In this document: positions 1 through 11,921 of the stretch, one piece after another | Layout: every line of letters begins with the position of its first letter | Position numbering within the stretch: position 1 is the stretch's first letter | Assembly (NCBI RefSeq): GCF_901000735.1 | Contig: NC_081543.1 | Coordinates: 21,471,515 to 21,535,514 of the forward strand | DNA length: 64,000 bases | Source of the DNA: Corylus avellana | Taxonomy: Eukaryota > Streptophyta > Magnoliopsida > Fagales > Betulaceae | Reading direction: 5' to 3' | Notes under the pieces: generated by a model | What the model saw: the letters and a program-made list of their open reading frames with translations, nothing else | Databases searched by the model: none | Told to the model about the DNA's origin: nothing | Position numbers and translations under genes: made by a program

Positions 1-120
1 AACAACCTGAAAAAACGCTAAGACACCAAAACCAACAAAAAAAATTCAGAAAGTAATAAAGCTAAAAATTTAGCAAACATAAATTAAGGGGCCCAAATAT
101 GCAATATTTGGCGCTCAACA
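1..120 (-). repeat. 3' LTR of E1, terminal fragment
   Basis: It matches the end of the LTR at 3652-4836 (shared segment with GGGGCCCAAATATGCAATA and the final CTCAACA at 120). Immediately inside lies the minus-strand purine tract (AAGTTTGGGGGTATT, read from 135 to 121), as expected for a 3' LTR. The rest lies left of the window. Confidence 0.85.
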
Positions 121-580
121 AATACCCCCAAACTTACATTTTGTTAGTCCCTTAGCAAAACAAAGTGAAAAACAAAATCAAAGCATGAAGCATAAATCCG
201 CTGTCGTGGGAGAGATGATTGCATTTAGCATATACAACAAGCCTTTTAAACCCCTAGGCATCCCTAATGGACGAGTGAAGTCTTATGAAGGTTTAACAGG
301 AATGATACCTACAAACATTGTCAATGCTATGTTTATTGAAAAGAATAAAGTTTCACACAAACCATGGTTCTCATTCATAAGCAAGGTTAAAAAGAAAAAC
401 ACCATCATCACACACATTACGGCATCCAAAGTCAAAGAACTCATATATGGACTATTGATACATCGTATGTTTTGATAGGTGCAAGGTGAAATTAGCATAT
501 AGTCATGGGGCTTCAATTTACTCACAAGATAGATACCTCAAAATTCTTTGGAATCCCTATTAAATGAAACAACTAAGGCA

Positions 581-582
<2 letters not shown>

Positions 583-640
<58 letters not shown>
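583..640. repeat. (AT)29 microsatellite
   Basis: A pure AT dinucleotide run of 58 bp inside the 3' non-coding segment of E1. In the related elements the same position holds poly(A) or poly(T) tracts (see findings). Confidence 0.97.
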
Positions 641-643
<3 letters not shown>

Positions 644-1374
644 ATGTAGGCTGTGCAATGCTTAGCTCCCTTAAGCTTTCTAATTGACATATGTAATGAG
701 TGTTGGGCCAGTGACTCCCAAACCAGATGGTTTTAGGGCACTAGATGCGGAAACATCCCTAAGGGCTTAATTACTCAAGTCGAAAAGGCTATGAAGCCAA
801 ACCAACCATACAATCAACCAAATTGAATTTTACATCTTTTTAGGTGAACACTTGATGCTTAGTGAGGCAAGAGGTCCGGTTACTCAATGAGAAACTCAAA
901 CTGATTTATTTATTTTCAAGCCAAGGTTATTCATCAAAAATCATCCAACAAATCTCAAGATACACATGATTAAGTTCAAATTTCATTCCTCACAGACTCT
1001 ATGCTAATGTGCTCATAATAGTCAACTCAAAACAAATGAAGTCTCTCTAACCCAAAATTGAGTCAAAGGACTCAGATTCCTAATGACTTGATGATATGTT
1101 CAAAATGTTGAGCAAGCAAATGAAAATTAAACCACAGGCAGAGCTAACTCATGCTTAACAACAACATAGCAAATAATTTTTTTTTTTAAACAAAACAAAC
1201 AGACAAAATAAAACAAACAAACAAACAAACAGAGTTTTGTTCCACACCCCAAAACTTAAGTGGCACATTGTCCCCAATGTGTCAAGAGATACAATACCGT
1301 GGGTTGAGGAAACTAGAGTGTGCAAAAGCTTGGGCGTCCCTTAAACTTGAACACCAAAACACTTGTCAACAAAA

Positions 1375-3162
1375 CTAACAGCGATATTTTCTCATACAAA
1401 CACGCATCACAAGGTTAATTGCTATTAAAAATAAAAGAAAATGACACAAAATAAAATGACAAAAGAAAAAGAATTCTAAAAATGAAGTGCGAAAAAATAA
1501 AAAAGAAAAAATACCGCACTTTCCTCTATCATTTGGATGTCCGACCAATCCCTTCCACCATTTCTTCTTTAGAATTTGATAGCCCTTTGGAAGGATGTTT
1601 TGCCATCTTATGTAGCCAACTTGCTTGCTTCGAAGGATCTTCTTAGGAACATTGTCCCTAGATTTGTGATCTTGTGTGCATAGATCCTTGAAAAGTTTAG
1701 CCTGAGATGGCTCTTTGAGACATTGAAGAATTAAAGCTTGGGGTTCATGAAATGGCTCAAGAGGGATTGTGTCGAAGGAATGAGCTTCAGTACTTACTTC
1801 CTTGTCATTGGACAAATTTGGAGTTGACGGGGGCTCAATTTGCTCCTCTTCTTCTCCCACCTTGTTGTTCTTAGGAGTGGAATCCAATAAGGCCTTAGCT
1901 TGCTCACGTATCATGTCAAAGTCCAAATCAAATTCAAATTGAGCAAAGCATTCTTCCAAAGGATCCTCTAGACTTGGCTCATTAAAATTCTCAACTTGCT
2001 CAAGGAACTTGTCAAGATCTAGTTCACATTTAGATTGAGCAAAGTACTCTCCCAAAGGATCCTGAAGACTTGGCTCATTAAAATTCTCAACTTGCTCAAG
2101 GAACTTGTCAAGGTCAAGATCACATTCAGATTGAGCAAAGTATTCTTCCAAAGGGTCCTCAAGACTTGGCTCATTAGAAGTCTTAGCTTGCTCAATGAAC
2201 TTGTAAAGGTCTATGTCACATCCAAATGGAGCAAAGCATTCTCCTAAATGATCCTCAAGATTTGGCTCATTAATAATCTCCTCAACAATTTTCTCTCTCC
2301 CAATTGTGGTGGTGGCCTGGACATGCTCATGATAAGGATTGCTGGTGTCGTCCTCATCAATCATGTATTGCCCTCTCGCCATCTCCTAACTTTGAAGCTC
2401 CTCTTCCTCGATTCTGTTGAATTCAGCAACTAGATGACCGAGCTGTCCTTCCAACCTTGCAATTGCTTCAGTGTTTGCCACAGTGGCATCCTTGAGTTAT
2501 TTAATGGGTTGGTTGGCTGTTTGACTGAACTCCTTGAGTGCGTCCTCCAACAATACTTGTGGTTGTTGCATTTGAATAGTGGATTGGCCGATTAGTTGCT
2601 TGAAGGAGTTGAGAGAGTCTTCCAACGAAGTTTTATAGTCGTAGGATGAAGGATGGGAAGATTGGTTGTCGAACTGCAGGTATTCAGGATGGTGCAGTTC
2701 ATCGACTTGGGGAGCATAATTTCCTGTAGCATGAGCTTGCCACAAGAAATTAGAACGGTTGCTCTAGTCTGGGGTGTAAAGATTAGAATTTGATTCAAAT
2801 CCCGGACTGTAGAAATTGGTATTCATCTGCTCATATAAAAAATTGGAAAATTGTCCAAAGGATGGACAATTTCCAACTTGATGACGAGGATTGGAGCAGT
2901 ATGAACATGGTTCATGTGGGTTAAAATGGTGAGATGATTTGATAGGAGCGGATAGTAGTTGTCCTATAACTATTTGGAACATGTTGCGGGTGTCCACTCT
3001 TGAAAATGCAAATATCCCACACAAAACAATAACCATTTTTTTTTTGTTTTTTTTTTTAAAGAAATAAAATAAACAAAAATGAAAACTGACACAGAAACAC
3101 AAAACTGAACAAAAACACCAAAAATTACAAACTAAAACCCAAACACTCATAAAACGGACCAA
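1375..3162 (-). pseudogene. gag-like reading frame with CCHC zinc knuckle, broken by stops
   Basis: Three open stretches (3162-2764, 2745-2497, 2382-1375) lie in one minus-strand frame and are separated only by stop codons at about 2764, 2497 and 2388, so they read as one decayed gene. The upstream part carries CSYCSNPRHQVGNC, a perfect C-x2-C-x4-H-x4-C knuckle, which in retroelement Gag binds RNA. The middle part has the Q/L-rich segment typical of the C-terminal part of plant gypsy Gag. The last 335-codon part is acidic and holds four to five copies of a 32-residue repeat around EPSLEDPLEEYFAQSECDLD. No enzymatic domain follows. Family placement (Athila/Tat-like) is inferred from the LTR and primer site; the function of the acidic repeats is unknown. 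Confidence 0.65.
1890..2280 (-). repeat. In-frame 96-bp minisatellite in gag-like ORF
   Basis: The segment with GACTTGGCTCATTA recurs at about 1970, 2066, 2162 and 2258, exactly 96 bp apart. Each unit encodes 32 residues with no frame change; the outer copies are the most diverged. Confidence 0.9.
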
Positions 3163-3626
3163 ACATAAGTTTGGCTAAATTTTAGGGATTGGTCCGTTTT
3201 GGTGCAGTCTGTGGAAGTGCATTCAAGCGTAGGAGTGCGCTGGTCCGTCAGAAGTGCTGCTACTGCACTGGTGCGCTCGAGCATAAGTGACTTGCACACG
3301 AGCTTATGTCTGCTGTGCACTTGAGCGCAGCTGGGGAGGATCGAGCGCAGGTGCACAGGATCCTCACTACGATATGCTCGAGTGTGATGGAGCGTTCTAA
3401 AGTGCGCTCGAGCATCTTGGCAGGGACTGGGCTCCTTCGAACTATAGAAAAAGAAAAACACAAAATTTTCTCTTTTTGTTTTTTATTTTTTTTAGATCAA
3501 AACATTGAAACAAATAAAAATAAAATAAAATGAAATTGTAAAAAGAAAATAAAAGAAAAAAGTTAATTATAACTAGTAGAAAAATAAAATTAATTCAAAC
3601 AAAAATCAATTTCACAAATCAACAAG
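3163..3626 (-). other. Leader of E1 between primer site and gag-like frame
   Basis: No convincing coding sequence. It contains several GCGCTCGAGC-type palindromic words (about 3215-3415) like those in the U3 of the LTRs, and an A/T-rich stretch 3450-3600. Confidence 0.5.
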
Positions 3627-3644
3627 TCCTTGGCAACGGCGCCA
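3627..3644 (-). promoter_or_regulatory. Primer binding site (tRNA-Asp type)
   Basis: The minus strand reads TGGCGCCGTTGCCAAGGA just inside the 5' LTR. This matches the Asp-tRNA primer site commonly used by Athila/Tat-type plant gypsy elements (established knowledge); two central bases differ from the usual GCCGGGGA form. Confidence 0.8.
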
Positions 3645-3651
3645 AAAAACT

Positions 3652-4836
3652 TGTTGTGAGTTTTAAAGTACTCGCAAGTGCACGAGTCGTTTGCTATATA
3701 GCTTTTGCAAGTGCGAGGTCGAATTCACAGGAAATTGTGTTGCAAAAATCAATTTTTAATTTAAATTAATTCTATCTTAACCTAGTTCTGAAGTTCGAGT
3801 GGTTTTGTAGTGCAAAATAAAATAAACTAAATTAAAAACTAAAATGTAATCAACTGATAAAAGACTAAGGTTTCAAAATTCACCTCACCAAATCAAAGCA
3901 CACATTCTCATGTTTTGTTCATACATCCGACAAGCAATTAAACCCTATGCATGTTCTATTGTTTTTATAAAATTAACCTATTAAAACATTCGATGAATCC
4001 ATCCTTATTACAAATCACAATGAATATCCAATTGAGACCAAAACATCCAATGTATCCATTTGAATAACGAAAAACAATGGATATCCAATTTCAATCAAAA
4101 GATTCGATGTATCCATTGGATGAAACACAAGGAATATCCAATGTTTTCACAATTTTATGAACAACAATCAATCACAATTTTCTCATATAATTGAATTGAA
4201 ATGAACATACACTACATTAAAGGTCAGAATTGTACGAACCACATGAGAAATATAAAACAAATCAATGGTGAGGCTTCATCTTCAACCTTAGTTGAAGACT
4301 TAACCTCTCATGACAAAAGGAATCATAAAGAAACTAATTAACTTCATTAAAATGAAATACTTACAAAAGAATTCATGTTCAAAGTGACAAAATGTCTAGA
4401 AAACAAGAAAATGACAAAGAACGGCGCCCCTGGCGCGCCTCCGTACGCTTACAAAGAAAAAAATATATCATATTTATAATAAAAAACTAGGGTTTCAGCA
4501 CTGTCAGGTCGAACGAGTGCACTCGATCGCACTCTTGCAAATATCAAGTCTTCTCGCGGCGCAGCGCTCGTGCGCTGGTTGCTTGGGTGTATGCTGGAGG
4601 GAGCTTGAGCGCGCCCATGATGCGCTCAAGCGTGGGTGCCATGAGCTCAATCGCACTTCCAGAATTCCACTTTTTCCCGCTTCTTTTCAATTTTCACCTT
4701 AAAGCCACATTTTTCTCTTAAAAACCTGCAAAACGCTAAGACACCAAAACTAACAAAAAAATCAGAAAATAACAAAGCTAAAGGCTTAGCAAACATAAAT
4801 TAAGGGGCCCAAATATGCAATATTTGGCGCTCAACA
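3652..4836 (-). repeat. 5' LTR of E1 (1185 bp)
   Basis: On the plus strand it starts TGTTGTGAG and ends GCGCTCAACA, giving TG...CA termini. The minus-strand U3 holds a cluster of CGATCGCAC and GCGCTCGTGCGC words (about 4505-4660) followed by a TATA-like TTATAAATATGA (about 4470). From 3690 onward it is duplicated at 10775-11921. Confidence 0.85.
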
Positions 4837-6978
4837 ATCATTTAATTATGAATCTGAGTCCTTTGACTTATTTTTGGGCAAAATAGATTGTAATCGTTTT
4901 GAGTTGGATTATCATGAGCACATTAGCATATTGTCTGGGAGGTATGAAATTTGAGCTTAATCGTGTTTGTCTTGAGGTTTGTTGGATGACTTATGGATGA
5001 ATAACCTTGGCTTGTAGAAAAAAAGAAAAAAAAAAAGGAAAGAAAAAGAGAGATCATTTTGAGTTTTTCACTGAGTAACCGGACCTCTTGCCTCATTAAA
5101 TATTGAGTGTTTGCATAAAAAGGTAAGAAGTTCAGATTGATTGATGGTTGGGCTAGTTTGGGTATGTAGCCTTTTTTACTTGAGTTAATAAGCCCTTAGG
5201 GATGTTCTGCATTCAGTGCCCTAAAGCCTAGTTTGGGAGTTACTAGCCTAACTCTCATTACATGGGTCAATTAGAAAGCTTAAGGGAGCTAAGCATTGCA
5301 CTGCCTACACATAAAAAAAAAAAAAAATGCATATCTTGCGTTGGATGTTTCATCGGATAGGGGATTCCTACAAATTTTAAGGTTATAAACCATTTGTCTT
5401 GAGATTAAATTGAAGCCTCATGATTATATGCTAAATTCACTTTGCACCTATCTGAACATATGATGTCTCAATTGTCCATGTGTGAGTGATTTGATTTTGG
5501 ATGACCTAAAGACTGTGAAGATGATGTTTGTTTTTTTAAGCTTGCTCATGAATAAGAACCATTGTTATAGTGCTGAGAATGTTTGTGGGTATCATTTCTG
5601 TTAAACCCTCACGAGACTTTACTCGTCCACTAGGGATGCCTAGGAGCTTAAAAGGCTTGTTGCATATGCCAAATGCAATTGTATTTCCCACAACAGAGAA
5701 TTTATGTTTCATGTTTTCATTTTATTTTTTGTTTTGTATTGCTTAAGGACTAGCAATATGTAAGTTTGAGGGTGTTTAATGAGTGCCAAATATTGCATAT
5801 TTGAGCCCTTTAATTTGCATGTGTTAATCCTTTAGTTGTATCATAATCTAATGTTTTGTTTTAGTTTTGTGATTTTAGTGTTTTGCAGGTTGCTAAGGGA
5901 AAATTGTGGACTAAATGAAAGAAATGCAAGTGCTGGAAAAGGGCATCAAGAAGTGACCATCTGGACAAGGAAAACTCCCGTCCAGACGGATGTGTGCTCG
6001 AGTGCATTAATCACACGCTCGAGCGCACATGGGCGAAGCACCCGTTCGGACGGTGAACAATCCCGTCCAGGTGGATCACTTATCAAACAAATTCCAGCCA
6101 CCCTTTTTTAGGTTAAAATCCCTAGAAAACCCTAGTAAAAGCCCTATAAATAGAAGAGACTTTAGAGGAGGCTATAGAGGCTGCTAAGTACAAAATTTCA
6201 GAGTAGAGAGAAGAAAGTGTAGGATTTTCCTAGCCTTTGGAACTCTCAATTTTGGGGTTTTCAATTTGTAAGCATCTTAAAACCTCCATGGATTCAATTA
6301 TTCTTGTATTATTTTTCAATTCCATGAGATGTTTAACCCTCAACTAAGGTTGAGGATGAAGCCTCACTTATGATTAGCAATAATGTTTTCCAATTAAATG
6401 AGTTTGATTTTCCAATTGTTCTATTTCAATTCAATTAGTAGAAGACGTTCATTTAATTGATTGGTTTGATTTTCTTTGTAAAAAAAAAATTGGATATCCC
6501 TTGTGATTTATTCTACGGATACATTTGATAATTTGATTTAAATTGGATATCTTTTGTAATTTACGGTTACATCTGATGATTTAATTTTAATTGGATATCT
6601 TTTGTGATTTGTGCATGAATGGATAGATTGGACGGTTTTAATTAATTCTTTGAAGCAAAGTAGAACATACAGAAGATTTTTATTGTGAGAACTTTGGAAA
6701 TATTATTGATTAATGAGAATATGTTGCTATAATTTTGTGAGTGCGGATTCTGAAACCTTGGTGCTTCATTACTTGATTTATTTCACTTTGTTTTGCTTAT
6801 GCTTTTGATTTCATATTCTTAAAAAATTGACTCACCTTTTGGAACTAGGTTAGGATTTACTTGGTTTGGATATATTTAGTTTTCAAAAACACAATTTCCT
6901 ATGGGTTCGACCTCGCACTTGCATCCCTATATTGCAAACCGATTCTTGCACTTGTGAGTACAATAAAATTCCACAACA
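4837..6978 (+). mobile_element. Gypsy-like element E2, 3' part: non-coding segment plus 3' LTR
   Basis: 4837-5772 is the plus-strand counterpart of E1's 3' non-coding segment (shared CAATTAGAAAGCTTAAGGG and the 'CTAGGGATGCCTAGG' stretch). It ends in a purine tract AAGTTTGAGGG. The LTR 5773-6978 (1206 bp) begins TGTTTAATGAGTGCC and ends CCACAACA, with TATAAATAG at 6145-6153 and palindromic words (CTCGAGTGC, GCTCGAGCGC) at 5996-6030. The 5' part is not in the window. The 3' LTR end abuts hAT coding sequence, so E2 inserted into that gene. Confidence 0.75.
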
Positions 6979-9082
6979 ATTAAGCATATCAACTTCAAAT
7001 TGCTTCAACTAAAATCTCAAAATAATTTTCTCATGCTCAGAAAAATCAAGAGAATGGTACTTCTCCGCAAGACTACATATATCATCAATATTAAATGATT
7101 TATAAGCATCATTTGGATCCAAAGCTGAACTAGATGTCAAGAGTTCCATTGCCTATTCACGAAATCTACTATTGAGCTCTTGCAATTGAAAGTCTATAGT
7201 AGCATTGAATATGTCAAAATGATAATCATGGTCCACTATAATGTGATCCCGTTGATGAGGACCTCGGCCTTCAGCTTAACAATCACACAAATTTGGAATG
7301 TCAATTTCAAACTGCTTGGAGAAAGAGACTATTTTCTCAAGCAAATTATCCCAATCTTCATTTTTCAATTTTTGAAGAAGTACTTCTGTATTAGAAACTA
7401 AGTGTATAGCATCCAAGATGTCTTGAGATTTTTGTTGCAAATGTTGACAAAGACAATCGGTTGTACCCATGATTTCCCTCATCAAATGTAAAATGAATAT
7501 AAATTTGAAGGGTGTAATCATTTTATAAGCAGTATTATCATCTTCACCTTGAGAGTAAGAGGATCCTTATTTTATAATATTTTCAAGCATTGAACAAGTA
7601 GGATTAAACATCCCTAGTAGGCTACAAATAAAATGAAAATGAGAACCCCAACGAGAATCAGCAGCTTGTTTCAAAGTGCCAATTTGGTTAGCTCATTTTC
7701 CAGTTTCAAGTTTATCAATAGCTATCAAATGTGTGATATCTACTTCTTGAGCATCTTGCAGTCCACCATGATATTTACAGGAAGCATCAGCCACATTGAT
7801 AATGAGATTCAAATTTAAGAAGAACTCATGAACATAAACTATCTCTCAAGATGCAGTAACTAATGCTAATTATAATCAATGTGGAAAAAAATTTAGTATG
7901 CACAAGGAAAATCATTAAGAAATACTGCGTGCAATTCTTTCCATTCACCACACATATTGGTAGCACCATCATACCCTTGTCCACGAATACTTTGAATATC
8001 AAGATGATTTTGAGAAAGAACATGAGATGTGTTATCCATTAAAGTGGATGCCGATGTATCTTTAACATGGGCAATATCAAAGAAGCGTTCTTGTAGAAAA
8101 CCATCTTTGTTAATAAATCTAAAAACAATGGCCATTTGTTCTCAGACTCATCTCGTGCTTCATCAATAATAATGCAAAATTTTGAATTACCAATTTCTTC
8201 ACGAATTGCATCTCATACACTTTTTGCCAAGACATGTAAAATATCTTTTTGGACATAATGTGAAGTATATTTTGCATTTTGTGGAGAATTTTCTAAAACA
8301 ACCTTAGCAATATCCTCGTTGTAAATGGACATAGGTTTTATCAACTCAAGAAAATTGCCATGATTTTTTGAATCGGGACCTTCATCATGACCTCTAAAAG
8401 CACATAATTGAGAAGTTAAATATGGAACAGAATCGATTGAAGTCTTCAATTGCAATCGATTCTTCAATTTTTCTTCTAAAGTTTGCTTATCTATCACCTT
8501 ATCAATTTGTTGAGATTAGTTCATCAAACTGTCATAACACTTAACAGCATTATTATGAGGTGAACATGGCCCATTTTCCATATGGACCAAAAAAGCACAA
8601 TGCATATTATCATTAACTTTCTTTCAATTACGAAATCCCTCAATAGTAAATGCATGAGCTCCAAACCGTCCCGTTGGCTCTTTAGTGAAAAGATAACAGG
8701 GTAAACAATAAATAACATCTTTTGCAAAAGAATATTTTAACCAATTAAACATCTTATACCATGATGATTGAAATCTTCGGCGATTTTGTTCATTTTCCGA
8801 AAACGGGTATTCAAAACTATTAAAATGAATGAATCTATATGGACCGACTTTAAGATAAGCACGTCCCATTTTATCATGTTGATTAATAGTATATTCCCAT
8901 ATTTGAGGACATAACCCAAGATCATGTTGTGGAGTAGAAATGTCAACTAACTCTACTACTTGAGATTCAATTCTTGGTATCTTAGAAGGACGTTGCTCAA
9001 AAGCTAAATTTTGCGGATTAGATGTCGAGGAAGACATTTTAGAATTTGAATCATCAACTTTTTTTATTAAAAAATGCATCAA
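6979..9082 (-). pseudogene. hAT-family transposase-like pseudogene (TTF-type zinc finger), copy A
   Basis: Minus-strand fragments read in the order expected for plant TTF-type zinc-finger / DUF4371 hAT-derived proteins. 9082-8624 holds the N-terminus with the zinc-finger stretch DVIYCLPCYLF; 8497-8213 the middle; about 8165-8140 the IDEARDES motif; 8135-7893 the segment with GQGYDGATNMCGEW; 7521-7276 the segment with FILHLMREIMG; and about 7147-6985 a C-terminal piece with FNIDDICSLAEKY. The frame is broken by several stops and a small deletion just after the IDEARDES motif, and the C-terminal HATC end is missing where the E2 LTR begins at 6978. One stop near 8213 (CGA to TGA) is absent in copy B. 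It is not functional; the family assignment is by motif recall. Confidence 0.75.
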
Positions 9083-9359
9083 TTGTTTTTTACTTGCCTA
9101 TGATGCAATCTAAGATTTTTCGGAAACCTGAAAAAATTATTTGTCTATTAGTTTTAATACTTCTCACGCTAAACAATTCATGCCTAATGGCACATACTCC
9201 AATGATGTTATAATAAAATTAATAGCATATTCCAATAGCTATTAATCTAACAAATCAACAAAAAATGTATTAATAAAAAGAACAAACAATAACAAATAAT
9301 ATACATGAGATTGGCAATAATTTACTGATATGGTCTTTTTGTATGCAAAAATAATCAAT
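9083..9359. other. Spacer between hAT relic and reverse LTR
   Basis: AT-rich sequence with no recognised gene. It may be the 5' non-coding part of the hAT element; no terminal inverted repeat was recognised. Confidence 0.4.
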
Positions 9360-10674
9360 GATAAAATTACCATTCTCAATTGAATGAATTCTTAGAGGAT
9401 AGGGCTATGTTGAGGGTGTTGAACCTCAAGGACTGCACATGCCTTGTTATCAAGTTTGTCAAGATTAAAAGTAACTTAAAAGAAGGTGTTGATTTAGTTT
9501 GGAAGACTTAAGTGCATAAAGTAAACGTAAAAGATAATTGGAATAGAATAAGTAGAGAGTAGGGTATTGACTTCACCGCTATCCGCACAACAATGGTTAT
9601 TCATATTTAATCAGAGAAATTCATTATATGCATGATAAAAATAATCAAGAAAGTACAATTATTAAGAAATAAGTATAATCTATCTTCGGTTGGCACGGAC
9701 TGTCCACCTAACCACTAAGATGTGGTACGATCCGTCTTTCCTAGCTTTGGACTATCTAATTCCTTAATAGGCTACACATAATCAAGGGATAAGCATAACC
9801 CATCTTCGGTTGGTACGAACCGTCTACCTAAATTACACTAAACTAGGGTGCAGTACAATTTGTCTTCTCTAGGCATGGCCAATCAAACCCTCTTGATCAT
9901 GTGTCAACTAAAATCGTTGTATAATCATCATTCTCATAATCACAGAAAACAAGAATGATTTGAGTTCAATAAAGGTAAAAAGCTTTCTAAGACAAGAGAA
10001 GAATTTTACCAATATTGAGTTTTGAATTTAAGAACAATTGCAATAAAACCTTAAGAACAATAACAAATAGTAGCAATCCTCTAAATTATACAACTATCAT
10101 ACATGTGCTTGGATATGGCTACATCAATACCCCCACAAGGAGTTTAGCCATTCATGACTCTGCTAGGATGGCCTCTTGCCATGATCTTCTTCCTTTCAAC
10201 TCTTAAAGCCTCAAAGAAAATTTTGTATGAATTTTGCTCGCAGCTAGCAATGTATCTTTCTTCATGAATTTAAGGCCTATTTATAAGGTGTAAACAAACC
10301 CTAGAAACCCTAGAAGTCCTAGAAAAACCGTAGTTCAGTCTACTAGTCCAAGTAGGAGACCTAAAACCCTTTCCATATTGGATTTGGACTTCTGCCGGAT
10401 TCAGACACCCACGTGCACTCGAGCCCAAGGAATGGGGCGCTCAAGCGTAGGTGTGGTCGAGCTTAGAGGCTGGGGCACTCAAGTGTAAGTGCGCTCGAGC
10501 CCTTCTGCTTGTGTGCTTGATTCCAGGTCTTCAAAAGGCTCTCAAAGTGTGCTTTAAGCCCAATTTTCAATGGAGTTTTTTGCATATTTCATTTAAAACC
10601 TAAAAAAACCAAAACAAAAGTAAATAGATAATATTGCTAAGGAATTTACATATGCGAGTTAAGGGGCTTGAATG
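9360..10674 (-). repeat. Reverse-oriented gypsy-like LTR, copy A (cut by assembly gap)
   Basis: On the minus strand it has the architecture of the other LTRs: a start of the form TTCAAGCCCCTTAACT, palindromic CTCGAG words (10427-10500), TTATAAATAGG (about 10269-10279) and a downstream region with degenerate repeats of CATCTTCGGTTGGTACG (9680-9850). The U5-side boundary near 9360 is approximate. The other end is lost in the gap; copy B shows it ending TTCAGCA. Confidence 0.55.
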
Positions 10675-10774
10675 NNNNNNNNNNNNNNNNNNNNNNNNNN
10701 NNNNNNNNNNNNNNNNNNNNNNNNNNNNNNNNNNNNNNNNNNNNNNNNNNNNNNNNNNNNNNNNNNNNNNNNNN
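10675..10774. other. Assembly gap, 100 N
   Basis: Exactly 100 N, the conventional placeholder for a gap of unknown size. The sequences on its two sides are not neighbours; they are the end and the start of the same duplicated block. Confidence 1.
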
Positions 10775-11921
10775 TTTGCTATATAGCTTTTGCAAGTGCG
10801 AGGTCGAATCCACAGGAAATTGTGTTGCAAAAATCAATTTTTAATTTAAATTAATTCTATCTTAACCTAGTTCTGAAGTTCGAGTGGTTTTGTAGTGCAA
10901 AATAAAATAAACTAAATTAAAAACTGAAATGTAATCAACTGATAAAAGACTAAGGTTTCAAAATTCACCTCACCAAATCAAAGCACACATTCTCATGTTT
11001 TGTTCATACATCCGACAAGCAATTAAACCCTATGCATGTTCTATTGTTTTTATAAAATTAACCTATTAAAACATTCGATGAGTCCATCCTTATTACAAAT
11101 CACAATGAATATCCAATTGAGACCAAAACATCCAATGTATCCATTTGAATAACGAAAAACAATGGATATCCAATTTCAATCAAAAGATTCGATGTATCCA
11201 TTGGATGAAACACAAGGAATATCCAATGTTTTCACAATTTTATGAACAACAATCAATCACAATTTTCTCATATAATTGAATTGAAATGAACATACACTAC
11301 ATTAAAGGTCAGAATTGTACGAACCACATGAGAAATATAAAACAAATCAATGGTGAGGCTTCATCTTCAACCTTAGTTGAAGACTTAACCTCTCATGACA
11401 AAAGGAATCATAAAGAAACTAATTAACTTCATTAAAATGAAATACTTACAAAAGAATTCATGTTCAAAGTGACAAAATGCCTAGAAAACAAGAAAATGAC
11501 AAAGAACGGCGCCCCTGGCGCGCCTCCGTACGCTTACAAAGAAAAAAATATATCATATTTATAATAAAAAACTAGGGTTTCAGCACTGTCAGGTCGAACG
11601 AGTGCACTCGATCGTACTCTTGCAAATATCAAGTCTTCTCGCGGCGCAGCGCTCGTGCGCTGGTTGCTTGGGTGTATGCTGGAGTGAGCTTGAGTGCGCC
11701 CATGATGCGCTCAAGCGTGGGTGCCATGAGCTCAATCGCACTTCCAGAATTCCACTTTTTCCCGCTTCTTTTCAATTTTCACCTTAAAGCCACATTTTTC
11801 TCTTAAAAACCTGCAAAACGCTAAGACACCAAAACTAACAAAAAAATCAGAAAATAACAAAGCTAAAGGCTTAGCAAACATAAATTAAGGGGCCCAAATA
11901 TGCAATATTTGGCGCTCAACA
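10775..11921 (-). repeat. 5' LTR of E1, copy B (left end missing at gap)
   Basis: Matches 3690-4836; ends in the same GGCGCTCAACA. Small substitutions include loss of some C/G in the palindromic U3 words. Confidence 0.9.

Larger units (their letters stand above)
1..4836 (-). mobile_element. Non-autonomous Ty3/gypsy-like element E1 (minus strand, left end cut by window)
   Basis: The element reads right to left: 5' LTR 3652-4836, primer site 3627-3644, gag-like frame 3162-1375, non-coding 3' segment, purine tract about 121-137 and the end of the 3' LTR at 1-120. Both LTR ends finish in the same GGCGCTCAACA on the plus strand. The interior is only about 3.5 kb and I find no protease, RT, RNase H or integrase, so it must have used enzymes from relatives such as the element at 37413-45280. 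The right LTR ends directly against the 3' non-coding segment of E2, so E1 appears to have inserted into E2. The outer left end is outside the window, so the target duplication cannot be tested. Confidence 0.8.
3690..10674 (+). repeat. Duplicated block, copy A
   Basis: It corresponds base by base to 10775-17409, with offset 7085 at the left and 6735 at the right. Differences are scattered SNPs (for example GAATTCAC/GAATCCAC at the left edge), longer A-tracts in copy B and one 372-bp stretch (6775-7146) present only in copy A. It runs right up to the N gap. Confidence 0.95.

Noticed and set aside
1890..2280. CRISPR-like array
   Set aside because: Units are contiguous coding repeats without unique spacers, in a plant genome.
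4517..4702. Small open frames in LTRs (4517-4702, 11602-11787, 5836-6111, 12942-13217, 50909-51254, 37492-37814)
   Set aside because: They fall on the GC-rich palindrome clusters of U3 regions, are not conserved between related LTRs and have no recognisable domain.
10600..10854. Open frames crossing the N gap
   Set aside because: They exist only because N was translated as X.
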